The position numbers were made by a program, and so were the translations under genes. Positions 12,001 to 23,341 of a stretch of 34,000 bases of DNA are shown one piece after another (the stretch's first letter is position 1; the number at the start of each line of letters is the position of its first letter). Below the pieces are notes generated by a model that worked only from the letters and a program-made list of their open reading frames with translations, had not been told where the DNA came from and searched no databases. This DNA is from Glandiceps talaboti (Eukaryota; Hemichordata; Enteropneusta; Spengelidae). The stretch spans positions 11,906,098-11,940,097 of the forward strand of contig NC_135560.1 of the NCBI RefSeq assembly GCF_964340395.1. Reading direction: 5' to 3'.

Positions 12001-12110
12001 GCACGCATGCATGCATGTATGCATGCATGCAAGCATACATGCATACGCAATACAACACACTGTGCATTGTGTGTGTGTGCACATGCCTGCGTGCGTGCGT
12101 GCGTGCGTGC

Positions 12111-12149
<39 letters not shown>

Positions 12150-15100
12150 AGTGGAATTGGTGGATGGGTGTGCATATTATGCATGTGTGTGCTGTGGAAG
12201 GTATGTCATGGTGTTGCGCAAGAGGGTAAGTGAACAATTTCGTATGCCATTATAATATATTCCCTCATAGGCGCCATAATTGGTAATGGTTCAATTGGGT
12301 ATGGTACTGTAATTGGAACGTCGTTATTCACAGCTACAGTCGTTCCTGGGTGCTGTGGTTTGCTTTTTGCAACAGTAAGTCTCTGTGTATATTTAGAAAC
12401 TTACAAACAATTCGCATAGATTGATAGTAAGAACAGAACATGAACGTGGGCTGGAAATAGATGCCACGGTTCTGAAAACGAATCATACCAGGACGATGAC
12501 AGCAAGCAAGGTCAGAGTGCAACACAAACAGACCTGTTCTGGGATTACACATCGACAGCAAATACGGATACATCTTCGCATGTATGCTTGTTCAATATTT
12601 CAATACGGTGTAAGGTGATTCCACCCTATATCTGTCCGTTGTACATTTTCAGTGTAATTTAGGACCAACAAAATACGTATAAACTGAAAGTCCTCCCCTA
12701 GTCTGATTGCCTACGACAGAAGGCTATAGAGTCATTTTTTAATGATACCAATGACGCAAATCAAAAAACGTGCAATTAGCTAAACAATTTATCCCATATT
12801 TCAATATTTCATATAACAAATATTTGCCCGTTTTAAGTAAAAGTAACAAATTTTGTTAACTAACAATCAAATTTGCCTAATTAATATGCGTGAGCTTCAT
12901 AGTGTTGGTCCAGGAGATGATGATGTTATGGGAGTTTACTAATTGCCATGATTAATATGCAAGCTAACACGAGGAATGTGCTTAAAACCCGTAAACATTA
13001 CGTCATTCATGGCGCATATTATTAACAAACTTCTACAAATATGCAAATTAGGTTGTTAAGATGCATATGTGTATTTTTTTCTTGTCTTTCATTCTGAATT
13101 GGATAATTGTTTTATTAGGCATGCGGATTCGATTGGTGGCCTGTCACTAGGGACACAATTTTTTACCTTATTGGATGCACAGCTGCAGTGTTAATGCTGC
13201 TAGATGGTATTATCTATTGGTAAGTTTGAGTAGATTCTCGACTTTTGTCAACAGAGATAAAACAGTGAATATATCAAGTTGACAAGTCATATAGAAATAA
13301 TATCGACTTGTAGAAACATTGCTACTGAAGTGATTCCATAACGTATGGTGTACATGATAAGGCGTATACAAAATAATTGGGTGTTTCCGATAACATGACC
13401 AAGGAAAAAAAGGTAGGTAGTTAAACGGACAAAGAATTTCTTATCTTTTTGTTTTAGATGTTTAAAAATGTTTAGGGGTAGAATCGGTCCGGTTATCGAA
13501 AAGGCACGTTTTTTATTTTATTTTACCTAATGCTAAATGATGTAGGAAGGGTTTGCAGTTGACGCAAACGGTACCATATGGTCTATACACAATCGATAAC
13601 ATTGTTTGAAATGGCAGTTGGTTAAGAAGTTACAATTTAAACGTAATTTCAAGATGTTACTGTCACACATAATTTCGCTTAGTACAACCAAAACGTCTCT
13701 CAAGTGGTGAACAGGATCACAGTTTACAGCTCTCTGGATTTACTTGCTTGGGGAAAAAGTCACGAACATTTATTACCAACTATATTTACAGCTTAGCACC
13801 AACATATGTGAGTAGTTTCACATGTTTCATGGAACGTATGGTAAGTAAGCTTATCTTTTATATATATATGTGTAGGTATGAAGCGTTGATGTTGATAATA
13901 GTGTACTGTGGGTATATCCTGTTCTTGTGTTTTGACGGCCGAATGAGCTCCGCATTTAAAGCTGCCATAAAGTGCGAGGATGAATCCACAACCGATCTGG
14001 TGAGAGAACAAGAAAACAAAGACTATGGAGCAAATGGAAGTCTCGAAGACGACGAGAAAGCTGAAGACAAAAGTGTGGATGGTAAAATGCAAGGAATTTA
14101 TATATTTAATCTCAGTCCATCCATAACAACATTTAACATTGTTTAAATGTAAACGCAGAATGGCAATGGACACAGGAATTAACAGTATGTAATATTACGA
14201 TTATAATATGATATGATTAATACAGGTCACAATTATGCCCTAAAAATGCTCCACATGTTGCCTAAGTGATTTTCAGTTGATTCTATGTCAATATAAAAGG
14301 TTCTTTGTGTGTTTAAAGAAAAGGAACAAAGACAACAAAAATCACATTGTCTCCCTACATATTGGTATTTTAGGCTTGACTACGCGACACTACACAACGA
14401 AAGATGTTCTATCTATGTGCACGTCTATACAATATTATAAAAAACAAAAAGATAAACAATGAACCGACCGCTTAGTATAGTTACAAGAAGAATTCTAATT
14501 TTATCACTAACATAACTCGAAAACCATTAGCGTTTTCATTGATGATACCTGATGCCTAGTTATATTAGTCCTACCCTTTCACATTGTTGTTTGTTTACTT
14601 TTTTCTCAGATAATCAGATCACAGATTTTGACACGAAAGTATACTCTCCCTTCAATGTCCCCGAGTCAATATCAGGGAAATGTGTATGGATATTGGGAAT
14701 GCCTCTAAATTTTACATTCTACTTCACTGTTCCTGACTGTAGAAATCCAAGATGGCGGTCGTGGTTTCCTCTGACGTTTCTGATGTCCATAATATGGTAT
14801 GGTATTACTAGTTACGCCATGATCTGGATACTGGACGTCATTGGTACGTATATCTCACGTGATTTGTGATTTTATCATATTATCGTACTGTGTCCAAACT
14901 TCTGTTAGATTCCGAGACACTCTATATTTATATTTTGAAAAACCCACTACAGTGGAAACAGGCAGGGCTTTGATTTCTAAGGAGTCAACTGACCCATTAC
15001 AGAGTTGTGGGTACAAATCAACGCTACAAGCCTAGAGTCTAATAGGCTAGTGCAACAGGTATATCTAACTCCATATATCAGGTATATCTAACTCCATATC

Positions 15101-15905
15101 AGGTATATCTAACTCCATATCAAGTATTTCTAACTCCATATCAGGTATATCTAACTCCATATTATGTATATCTAACTCCATATCAGGTATATCTAACTCC
15201 ATATCATGTATATCTAACTTCTTATCAGGTATATCTAACTCCATATCAGGTATATCTAACGCCATATCAGGTATATCTAACTCCATATCAGGTATATCTA
15301 ACTTCGTATCAGGTATATCTAACTCCATATCAGGTATATCTAACTCCATATCATGTAATCCCATTTATTTATGTCTGCATTGCTGTATCGTATTTCTTAA
15401 TTAAGACGATGTCTTCATGATTCCTGATATCATAAGTGGATTGGTGTTGGCAGCAATAGGTGGTAATGTATCAACTCTTGTCGTCTCTATCTTGGCAGCA
15501 AAGAAAGGTAGTTATAAGTCATCTTTCGGATTCATGGAATCAGGCAAGACTTTGAGTTATAAACATCTTGGATTTACATGTTTTGCGAATGTTATCAATT
15601 TAAAATTTAGTGGTCGTTCACGCATGTCCGATGGCCAGGAGTGGATTTTGTATGTTGACAATTACTAATTACTAAAAGTAATTAATTATTCAAATTATAT
15701 TCATTACAACTAGCAGTTACATCATCAACTTTATAGGACACATACACTTTGTTATCATCAATGTATGTACCGAAATTACATTTAATTTGAAGCATATATT
15801 CTTAAAATAGCTCATTCATATTAAATAGTATGTTTACCAAACCATGGTCAGTTCTAGCCATTACCCCCAAAACTGTGTTTACTAAATGTTTGAGTAAACG
15901 ATGAC

Positions 15906-15962
<57 letters not shown>

Positions 15963-16085
15963 TAGACAGACAAAAAGACAGACAAAAAGACAGACAGACA
16001 GACAGACAGACAGACAGTAGACAGACAGACAGACAGACAGACAGAAAAACAAAGATAGAGAGACAGACTGACTGACTGACTGATT

Positions 16086-16139
<54 letters not shown>

Positions 16140-16147
16140 GACAGATG

Positions 16148-16229
<82 letters not shown>

Positions 16230-16649
16230 AACAAACAAACAAACAAACACACACACACATCCCATCCCATATATAAATATAACCTTCCCTTTTATCGAAG
16301 CAAAAATGAATGCTAACATGTATCTGCCTTCATTTTAGGGTACATCGACTTAGCGATTTCTAATGCTACTGGCAGTAATGTGTTTAACGTGCTGATATGC
16401 TTTGGACTTCCATGGCTCATCTCTTCCATTGTTAAACCCATTGAAGGGTGGCATATTGTCTGGATAGGTCAAGTAAACATGGTATACATAGCTGTAGTAT
16501 TGGTAGCATCTGGAGTACTGCCTGCGCTATGTCTAGGTTTATCAAAGTGGAAGATTTCACGTATAAACGGTGTCATTTTACTGTTCATCTACGTTACAAC
16601 AATTACGGGTGTGGTACTGTATCAAATGTTTAAATGCAGGTATTGTTAA
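10613..16649 (+). CDS. NCKX/SLC24-type cation exchanger homologue with substituted ion-site residues (eight exons)
   Basis: Exons are 10613-10787, 11613-11696, 12271-12374, 13119-13219, 13876-14081, 14610-14843, 15406-15507 and 16339-16649. All have AG/GT borders and matching phases, giving 438 residues from the ATG at 10613. The family signature is clear: N-C-T-P then L-F-T-E-D-E-L-R-H-G-A; alpha-1 repeat at about 65-110 (G-V-A-G-A-T-F); a short acidic cytosolic loop at about 185-223; P-R-W-R-S-W-F-P-L-T-F before the second helix bundle; alpha-2 repeat at about 313-360 (G-S-N-V-F). Known NCKX proteins exchange Na+ for Ca2+ plus K+ across membranes. Here the acidic P-E-L of alpha-1 is C-V-L (V80), the P-D-L of alpha-2 is S-T-L (T325), S-N-I-F-D is S-N-V-F-N (N352) and G-S-A-V-F-N is G-T-S-L-F-T (T107). 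Transport is therefore doubtful. The frame continues upstream to an AG at about 10582, so a signal-peptide exon probably exists but was not found. The open frame and intact splice sites argue against a pseudogene. Confidence 0.9.
11877..12152. repeat. Compound microsatellite (CATC, CAGA, CA, CATA, GCAT, GT)
   Basis: Blocks of CATC, CAGA, CA, CATA, CA, CATA and GCAT pass into the 36-bp flank at 12033-12068 and then into GT, GCGT and GT. It lies in the second exchanger intron. The cysteine/valine/tyrosine open frames on both strands are repeat products. Confidence 0.9.
15060..15356. repeat. 21-bp minisatellite, about 14 units
   Basis: The unit is aggtatatctaactccatat plus c, with scattered single-base variants (atcaag, atcatg, aacttcg, aacgcc). 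Because 21 is divisible by 3, one minus-strand frame stays open as a seven-residue repeat (D-I-P-D-M-E-L). It lies in the intron between exchanger exons 6 and 7. Confidence 0.93.
15904..16258. repeat. (CAGA)n microsatellite array
   Basis: About 320 bp of CAGA with interruptions (CAAAAAGA, GACTGACT), then CAAA and CA. It lies in the last exchanger intron, ending about 80 bp before the final exon. Serine/leucine/cysteine open frames over it are spurious. Confidence 0.95.
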
Positions 16650-18636
16650 CATGACCTTCAAATTGATGTTGGAAACTGTTTAATTTCTGATTGATGGACT
16701 ACGTCACTATTCCTTTGTATTATATTCAAATTTACGAAGGTAAACTCTATAGCTGTGATTATTATTTGTTCTCGACGATACATCTGTCTACATGTTTCAG
16801 TAATCCGTTGATGACTGGCAGTAGATGTAATGATCTCTTGCCATTTCATAGAATGAATGAAGTTGAAAAACCTCATTGTAAACATTTATTATTATTATAT
16901 TTCCACAGATTGTTATATTTTAATTAGAGCAACTTTGTTATCATTTTTTTTAAATTTTAAAACAAAAAATAACTGCTGATGTAATTTATCATACGTATCA
17001 AAACATGTTCGGGACTATGCAATCAACTGTTCTAACAACGCCAGAAGACAATCGTAATGTTATAGAATATATACATTGACATTAGCATTAAGCGTATATA
17101 CCGCAGGTGGAATGTGGTTTGTCACTTGACTTAAAAGCCAGTTTGTGTCAATTTAAAGGAAGTTGTATCGTTATAGGTCAAACTCTACATTATAGTAATA
17201 AGCATACATATACGCTTTGCGGAAAATACTGCCACTGCATTATAAATAAAGATTATCAAACATTTATACGTTTATGGTGCATGGTGTCTGTCTGTCTGTC
17301 TGTCTGTCTGTATGTATGTATGTATGTATGTATGTATGTATGTATGTATGTATGTATGTATGTACGTACGTATGTACGTACGTACGTACGTAGATATGTA
17401 TGTATGTTTGTTTGTATGTATGTATGTATGTATGTATGTGTGTATGTATGTATGTATGTATGTATGTATGTATGTATGCATGCATGCATACATGCGCGCG
17501 CACGTGTGTGTGTGTCTGTGTGTGTGTGTGTGTCTGTTTGTATGTGTGTGTGTGTGTGTGCAACCACGAATTGCAAAGAAATAAAAAATGTTGATTGACA
17601 TACACTGCACTAGGGGATGAAGATATGTTTTATATATCACAGATTCTTTAGAAATTGTAATACACATGCATCGTTGTCACAAAGTTGATATCATTTTTAG
17701 TTATCAATATCACAAGGTCTATATCATGTTAAATATATAAACCACGTTTGGTTAATCACCTAAACTATACAATAGGAGTATCAATTAAAATCATTTACAT
17801 TGAAGATAGAGGTCAGTACAGTATTGGTACGTTTGCTCTCTGAATAAAATGTACTATTATGTTAAAAACTACCCTTTCAGTAATTTAGCGACCAGAAATC
17901 AAAATGTGTTAGTATGTTACCTGTATTCAATTAAATGAAATACCTTTAGCTAAGCAATAATATATGCAAATGTACTGTATTATTAACATAGACATTACCA
18001 AGATAGCCATTTTGGTCTGTCTTTTTTCTCGAAATGGCAGCTGGTGATATGTGTGATTTTTGTGCCTTGAAAGTCATTCGAACACTCGTATATATGATGA
18101 CATTTACGTAGAGTTTTTTTTCGTTGAGAATGCAATTGGCTCGTTGTGCATAACCATACACAATTTATATGGTTGAACACATTCAAAGAAGTGAAGTAAT
18201 CCCATCCCAAATTGTGAAGTTAACTTTGTTAACCTTAAATTATTGAGCTTCTTGATCAGCACATATTGTGTAAGTTCACTACTAATTCGCCTTTTATAAA
18301 TGGTGCAACAGCTCTGTCGTTTGTGATAAAGAGGCTAATACCATAAACCTAATGTGACATTACGTCTGTGTGACTACTTGTATTTGCAAACTAAAATCTG
18401 AAGATGTTTTCATTTCATGAATGCATTGCCTTAATTAATTGCTTAATCGATCGAGTTATTGCTTATTGATTAAGCGACATTCTTTGCCTTCATTGACATC
18501 GTATCAGTATTTCAGTTCATGAATGAAATTAATGGAATATACATAAGATGTTAGCCTCTCAAAAGAAAAATCCATCTATCGTAAAGTGTTCGTACATGTG
18601 CTTATATTTATCGTGTGACAGTGTATCTCTGAATGT
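16650..18636. other. Convergent intergenic region between exchanger and Ly6 genes
   Basis: Contains a GTCT/GTAT microsatellite (17286-17564) and an AATAAA at 17245-17250. That hexamer could serve the exchanger with a 3' UTR of about 600 nt. No other coding evidence was seen, and the remaining open frames are short and domain-free. Confidence 0.5.
17286..17564. repeat. Compound (GTCT)n (GTAT)n (GT)n microsatellite
   Basis: Begins GTCT, passes through long GTAT blocks with TACG islands, and ends in GT repeats. Long open frames on both strands come from the repeat. Confidence 0.93.
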
Positions 18637-20241
18637 CTAAAAGCCGGTGTCATCGTTACAGAGATGCCCTCCTTGACAACACGTCTTGCATATCGCCCAT
18701 GATCCACAACCATAAGATGGTTTGCAATCATCTGTACATCCACGGTCTATTCTGCTTATTTTTCCAAATACCTTGACCACTTTCACCTGTGAGAATATAC
18801 AGACAGAAATAGTTGAAGGGAAAACTCCAATCAGGCCTTTTTCTGCCTTTCGTACACTTTATTGATTACCACTTTTAGCTTGCATATGATTTTGAATTAA
18901 AGCATGATTTTGCGTTATAAAATGGCACCTCAGTAACTTAATTTGAAATCATGTACACTTTACATGTGTTAAGCCATTTTGTATGATGCTGTTTAACGAG
19001 AGCAGCTCCAAAGAAACCATGTAAAGAAGAGTAATGTCCCACGTAAACGATTTTACAATACACTGCTACAAGTATTGGTGGCGCCTGCATGGTTCGAATT
19101 ACATCAACAGTTTATGAAGAACTATCACCGTTAATCTAGCGTTTATTTGGATTTGCAACATTTTTAAATTTGTCCATAATTAACCTGAAGTTAAGTTGAA
19201 TGACTCATCTTGGCACAGAGGTCAGTGGACTGGAAGAAATTCTTGTCAACATTTTTTTTAGGAATGATTCATTCATAGTATTTTATTTTATTGTAAGTGA
19301 CTGTCTGGTCGCTTGATATGATTTGGGGGTTCGTGCATGGCACTAGGTAGCGTCTACAAACTATTTTGTGAATACACTTGTATCTGACACTATGCTAATT
19401 TTTCAGTCAGCTGAACTCTCCCATGATACTCACGTAGCAGAATTTATCACAGTTCACTTCTCCTACGTCCGGGGAAGGTTCTGTAGGTTTGGCTGCACAG
19501 GGACCAGTGCCACTAAACGTATCGCTACACATAATACACTTGAATGTCTTGGTTTCAGTTTTATTCATATTAAATTCAAAATACTCTGTAGAATAAAAGA
19601 TTGCAAAAAGTCAATAGAGTAAACAAGCGAAGTATTGAAAAATAACGATAATGAGGGTATATAAAACGTTTTGTTCGCATGCATTATCAAGAAAGTTGCT
19701 TCAAATGTTGGATATTCATCAGAAAAAAATGACACAATTCTGAGTAATGCATATAAATTTAATAACATACGTTCAGCGTAATTGTCACTACATAGGGACA
19801 AATTGTGATACTATAACTCTATTTCTTCTATGTAAATGCATTTGAAATGATTTATTTAAATTAGATGTAACCTCATTCTACATTGAAACTATTTTTATCA
19901 TGAAAATGGAAAACAAACTTACTAAAGAAGTGATGGTACATGTGTTTGACAATATTATTATTCGCGTGGTAATTAGTAGTTATTTGTAAATTGTATATAT
20001 TGTATATATGAGTTAAAACGGGATTAAACTAAAACCTATACTTAACTATCTATATCAAAAGCTACTTCATTCAATTTCCCATGATAATAACACAGCAAAA
20101 TCTACCATTGTTGCAATCATGGGTTGTATTTCAAGGTAAATATATCGTAATTTGAATAATATTCTGTATGTGTATAATATATCAAAATCAACAATACAAT
20201 GAGAAAGGAATACACACATGTCACTTGTACATATCAAATTT

Positions 20242-20300
<59 letters not shown>

Positions 20301-20738
20301 CCATCCAACAGGTATTGCCCAATAACAGGAAGTGGATTCTAGTGCAGGAGGAAACCAGTAAACCTGGGGATAACCCGCGTTATTCGGTATAGTCAAACTG
20401 AACGACACTTTTCTTACTTACAGCATGGTAAATTTATTCAAACCCTGAATGGGTTTGAGCCCCTACAGCAGTGGTAAGAGGCAAGTGGTTTAACCACTTG
20501 GCCACCGACAACCAAATGTTGAAGGTTCTTACTGCTTATCTCCTTAAATAAAAAATTTACTAAAATCATTTTGTGCTGTGCCTTTATTCCCTAAAATGAG
20601 AATTGTCATTCAACCAAGCTAACTTTTGTAGAGTATCACAAACTATACATAGCATTTCTAACTATGACGTCACACAGACTCACCAGACGCTGTTACAGCT
20701 GTACACAAACACAGGAAGACCAGCTTAGCGATAACCAT
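18637..20738 (-). CDS. Secreted Ly6/uPAR-type three-finger protein (three exons, complete)
   Basis: Exons are 20738-20684, 19585-19434 and 18786-18637, with phases 1 and 0 and AG/GT borders. They encode 118 residues ending at TAG 18639-18637. Residues 1-18 (MVIAKLVFLCLCTAVTAS) are a signal peptide. The mature part shows the Ly6 layout: K-C-I-M-C at 34-38, C48, V-N-C at 62-64, F-C-Y-V at 67-70, R-G-C at 84-86, C90, C-C at 105-106 and the closing L-C-N at 111-113. C96 and C102 are extra to the usual ten, giving 12 cysteines. N26-K-T is an N-glycosylation sequon. Only five residues follow the terminal C-N, so no GPI-anchor signal is present and the product should be secreted. The ligand is unknown: Ly6 proteins range from receptor modulators to complement regulators and toxins-like folds, and nothing here decides between them. 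Confidence 0.85.
20238..20300. repeat. (TTTA)n microsatellite (SINE tail)
   Basis: About 15 uninterrupted TTTA units, best read as the expanded tail of the adjacent minus-strand SINE. Confidence 0.9.
20238..20510 (-). mobile_element. tRNA-derived SINE with (TAAA)n tail
   Basis: Read on the minus strand, an A-box-like tggccaagtgg (20504-20494) and a B-box-like ggctcaaaccc (20461-20451) form a tRNA-like head with normal spacing. A body of about 150 bp follows, then a long TAAA tail (20300-20238). This order (pol III promoter, body, simple tail) is standard for SINEs. It lies in the first intron of the Ly6 gene, in the same orientation as the gene. Confidence 0.7.
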
Positions 20739-21660
20739 TATGTAAATCCAATACCACGTGAACTCTTTGCTAGAAAAAGAACTTAGAAATTAACTCAAAA
20801 ACATCAATACGAACATTATCAAATTATGTACAATGATTTACATTGTATTCCTATTTTCAATCATCCAGTGGGGAGGAGAGTAGCAGAAAACCATTCCCCA
20901 GCCATCAGCCATTTCCTGGCCATGCAGTCCGTAGTGGCGGTTTCCTCGATTCACCGCTTGTGACTTAGCTACGTTTTCCTCTCAGCTCAAGCAGGCGAAA
21001 GTCAGAGTTCACAAATAACTATACCTATAAAAAGTATGGTATAATAGGACACACTATATCACATTGTAGTACCATAGACGGTGGAGGGTTTATGGAAGAA
21101 CACACAAGGTAAGGTGTCATGGATGTGTCAGCCATGTTGGATTATTTGCATATGTTTGATTAAATGCTTGAATGCAACAGTGTCCGTGGGTAACGTCAAC
21201 AGTTGTGGCTGACATCACAAACACAACATCCTTAGCACAATCACGATTTATCTCACGCGTCTGATTAGTATTACAATTTTGTAGGGTTCGTCCTCGTAAA
21301 ACTCTTGCCATCATATACAGAACGAAATTTCATTGTCGTAACATTAATGTTGAATTTATATCAACTATAAATAATCACATAAATGATAATTGCTAATGGT
21401 CTACATGTTGCACGTACAGGTCAAGTGAAATTTTAAAATGGTTATGTTAAAACGTCTGAGGTTTAATTCACGAATAGAATGAATGTACTGGTGGGGAGTG
21501 TACATGGATTTTTACGCCCTTGTGCATGTGAGTTTTTATCACCAAGTGATTTCTTTCCCCATAGCACTATTACCCAGATTTTAGTAAATCAAAGAGTCCC
21601 CGTTGTCCATCATCAAACTGACCCTAAATTCGATTATGTACGATTTTGTATGATACCAGA

Positions 21661-21720
21661 AAGAGATGAATTACTGGTTACCTTGGAATAAAGAGATGAA
21701 TTACTGGTTACCTTGGAATA
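21661..21720. repeat. Exact 2 x 30-bp tandem duplication
   Basis: Bases 21661-21690 and 21691-21720 are identical (each begins aagagatgaattactgg). Confidence 0.97.
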
Positions 21721-22531
21721 CTTGGATTAATTCACAGACTCAAACTCGGAATATCCAAATCTGCAAACTGGTGGGTTTGTTCTCTGTCAACCAGAGAAGT
21801 GTTTTATTAAATATGACGTCACTTTAAGCTTTACATAGCGTGTAGATTTATGCACATGTACATGTTGCCAGATTAATGGTAAGGCCAGCCGTTACTGCCA
21901 GGTCTTTAGGGCGCCTTCAGTAGTTACAGGGGGGTGTACTTAGTGGAATCACATTTTACAAACCGGTTTGCCGGGAACAGCCACATTTTAGAAAGAGGGT
22001 CACATTTTACTTGACCCATTCTGCTATCTAAATTTGCATTATTTTGTTATTTTGACGCCCAACTGCTGACACATCCCACCACTGCAATCGTTGTTCTGTA
22101 ATATTATAACAATGTCATATTGGTCAAATCATTACTGATAACCATATAGTGAATTATTTATTAGTGATAGTGTGAGGAGACTAGTAGGTCTCACAGGAAT
22201 GAAGAGGAGCAGTATGGTAAAATATTAGAGATTATGTGCGGGAGTGGGGATGTTGACCTCAATCCTGTGTGTCGACTATAGGAAATAGCTTGGTCTTAGG
22301 TCCTCACGATGTTGGCAGTTCTGGGCATAAGCTCTGTCAATTACACCAAAGCACGAGAATTAATCAATGCAGTGCCTTCACGCGAATTCACTGTTAGTGG
22401 TAATTATGGGAAACGGCCAATGCCTTTAAAATTATCAATGTGCATTGTTGCGGCATGGAACCAAGTCCTTCTTCCAATCGATTCTGAGATTCGTGTCCCT
22501 TTTCACCTCTGACAGCGTTTTAACCAACGGT

Positions 22532-22563
22532 GGGTGGGGTGGGGGGTGGGGATCTGGGTGGGT
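22532..22563 (+). other. G-quadruplex motif
   Basis: Bases 22532-22551 read gggtggggtggggggtgggg: four G-tracts of three or more with single-T loops, followed by two further GGG runs. Single-base loops are the pattern linked to very stable parallel quadruplexes. Confidence 0.75.
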
Positions 22564-22671
22564 TGTGTTGTGTTCTAGAGAAAGAAAATTGAGAGGTTAA
22601 CTTTTAAAATATTTAATTTTTTTTTTCGGTTTTTTTTTTTTTTTACAATTTATGCAACAGAACGGCCTTCA

Positions 22672-22880
22672 CCCCCCCCCCCGGAATTACTGAAGGCTCC
22701 CTTAGTCTTAGTGTAGCACCATATGGCACAAGTTAAATATGTCATGATAAACACATTGCATATTTTTGCGCTTGATGCTGTTGTACAGTCCGTTACAAAA
22801 TAGTACGGTGAGGAGAGTTCAACATATGCAGACAGGCCTATCGCGGGGTATACCCTACAATCAACCCCCCCCCCCCCCCC
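22672..22880. repeat. Pair of C homopolymers (11 and 16 bases)
   Basis: C-runs at 22672-22682 and 22865-22880. They may be assembly-sensitive. Confidence 0.85.
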
Positions 22881-23286
22881 ATGGAGAATGGTAGACACGA
22901 CAGTTTTCGAAATAAACGAACATTTCAAATGTGAAGACAGAAACACATTGACACTCATTATCTCAGACCACTGAAAGAGGTTCTGAGTCATTATATACAT
23001 TGTGTATACAGACATGTCGGCAGAATGCTAGATCTACTTCACATACACAGCACAATATAACACAGGAATTTGTGAAAATCAGTTATTGATCCATTTAAAA
23101 GATTTAAATTAGTTATTCAAACAAATTTAATTGAACACTTAACGAGCGAGATTCTCAGAAATCGTCGGAATTGCTGCCTTCCTGTTGATCTTTATATCAA
23201 TTGTGCCCGGTAAGAATATGTACACTCTAAGCATGCTTGTTCTAGCAATTTGTAATTACCCTGTATGTTTGTTCGTTTTTATATGT

Positions 23287-23341
23287 TGTTTGTTTGTTTG
23301 TTTGTTTGTTTGTTTGTTTGTTTGTTTGTTTGTTTGTTTGT
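23287..23341. repeat. (GTTT)n microsatellite
   Basis: About 14 units of tttg. The F-V-C-L open frames over it are spurious. Confidence 0.93.

Noticed and set aside
11775-12237. Long cysteine/valine/tyrosine/histidine open frames on both strands
   Set aside because: They translate CATA, CA, GT and GCGT repeats. All frames are open because the repeats lack stops.
15065-15364. Minus-strand 99-codon protein of seven-residue repeats
   Set aside because: Coincides exactly with the 21-bp minisatellite in an intron of a plus-strand gene.
15802-16338. Open frames of 84-152 codons rich in C-L-S-V or T-D-R-Q
   Set aside because: Translations of the CAGA array inside an intron. The exchanger exons on either side splice in phase without them.
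17107-17667. Several 90-160 codon open frames (Y-V-C-M, T-Y-I-H)
   Set aside because: Products of GTAT/GTCT microsatellites. No splice or domain support.
20451-20504. tRNA gene on the minus strand
   Set aside because: A- and B-box-like motifs are present, but no cloverleaf can be drawn, and the body and TAAA tail identify a SINE.
22309-22512. 67-codon plus-strand open frame with a natural-looking sequence
   Set aside because: No recognisable domain, no splice partners and no poly(A) signal nearby. It could be a transposon remnant.
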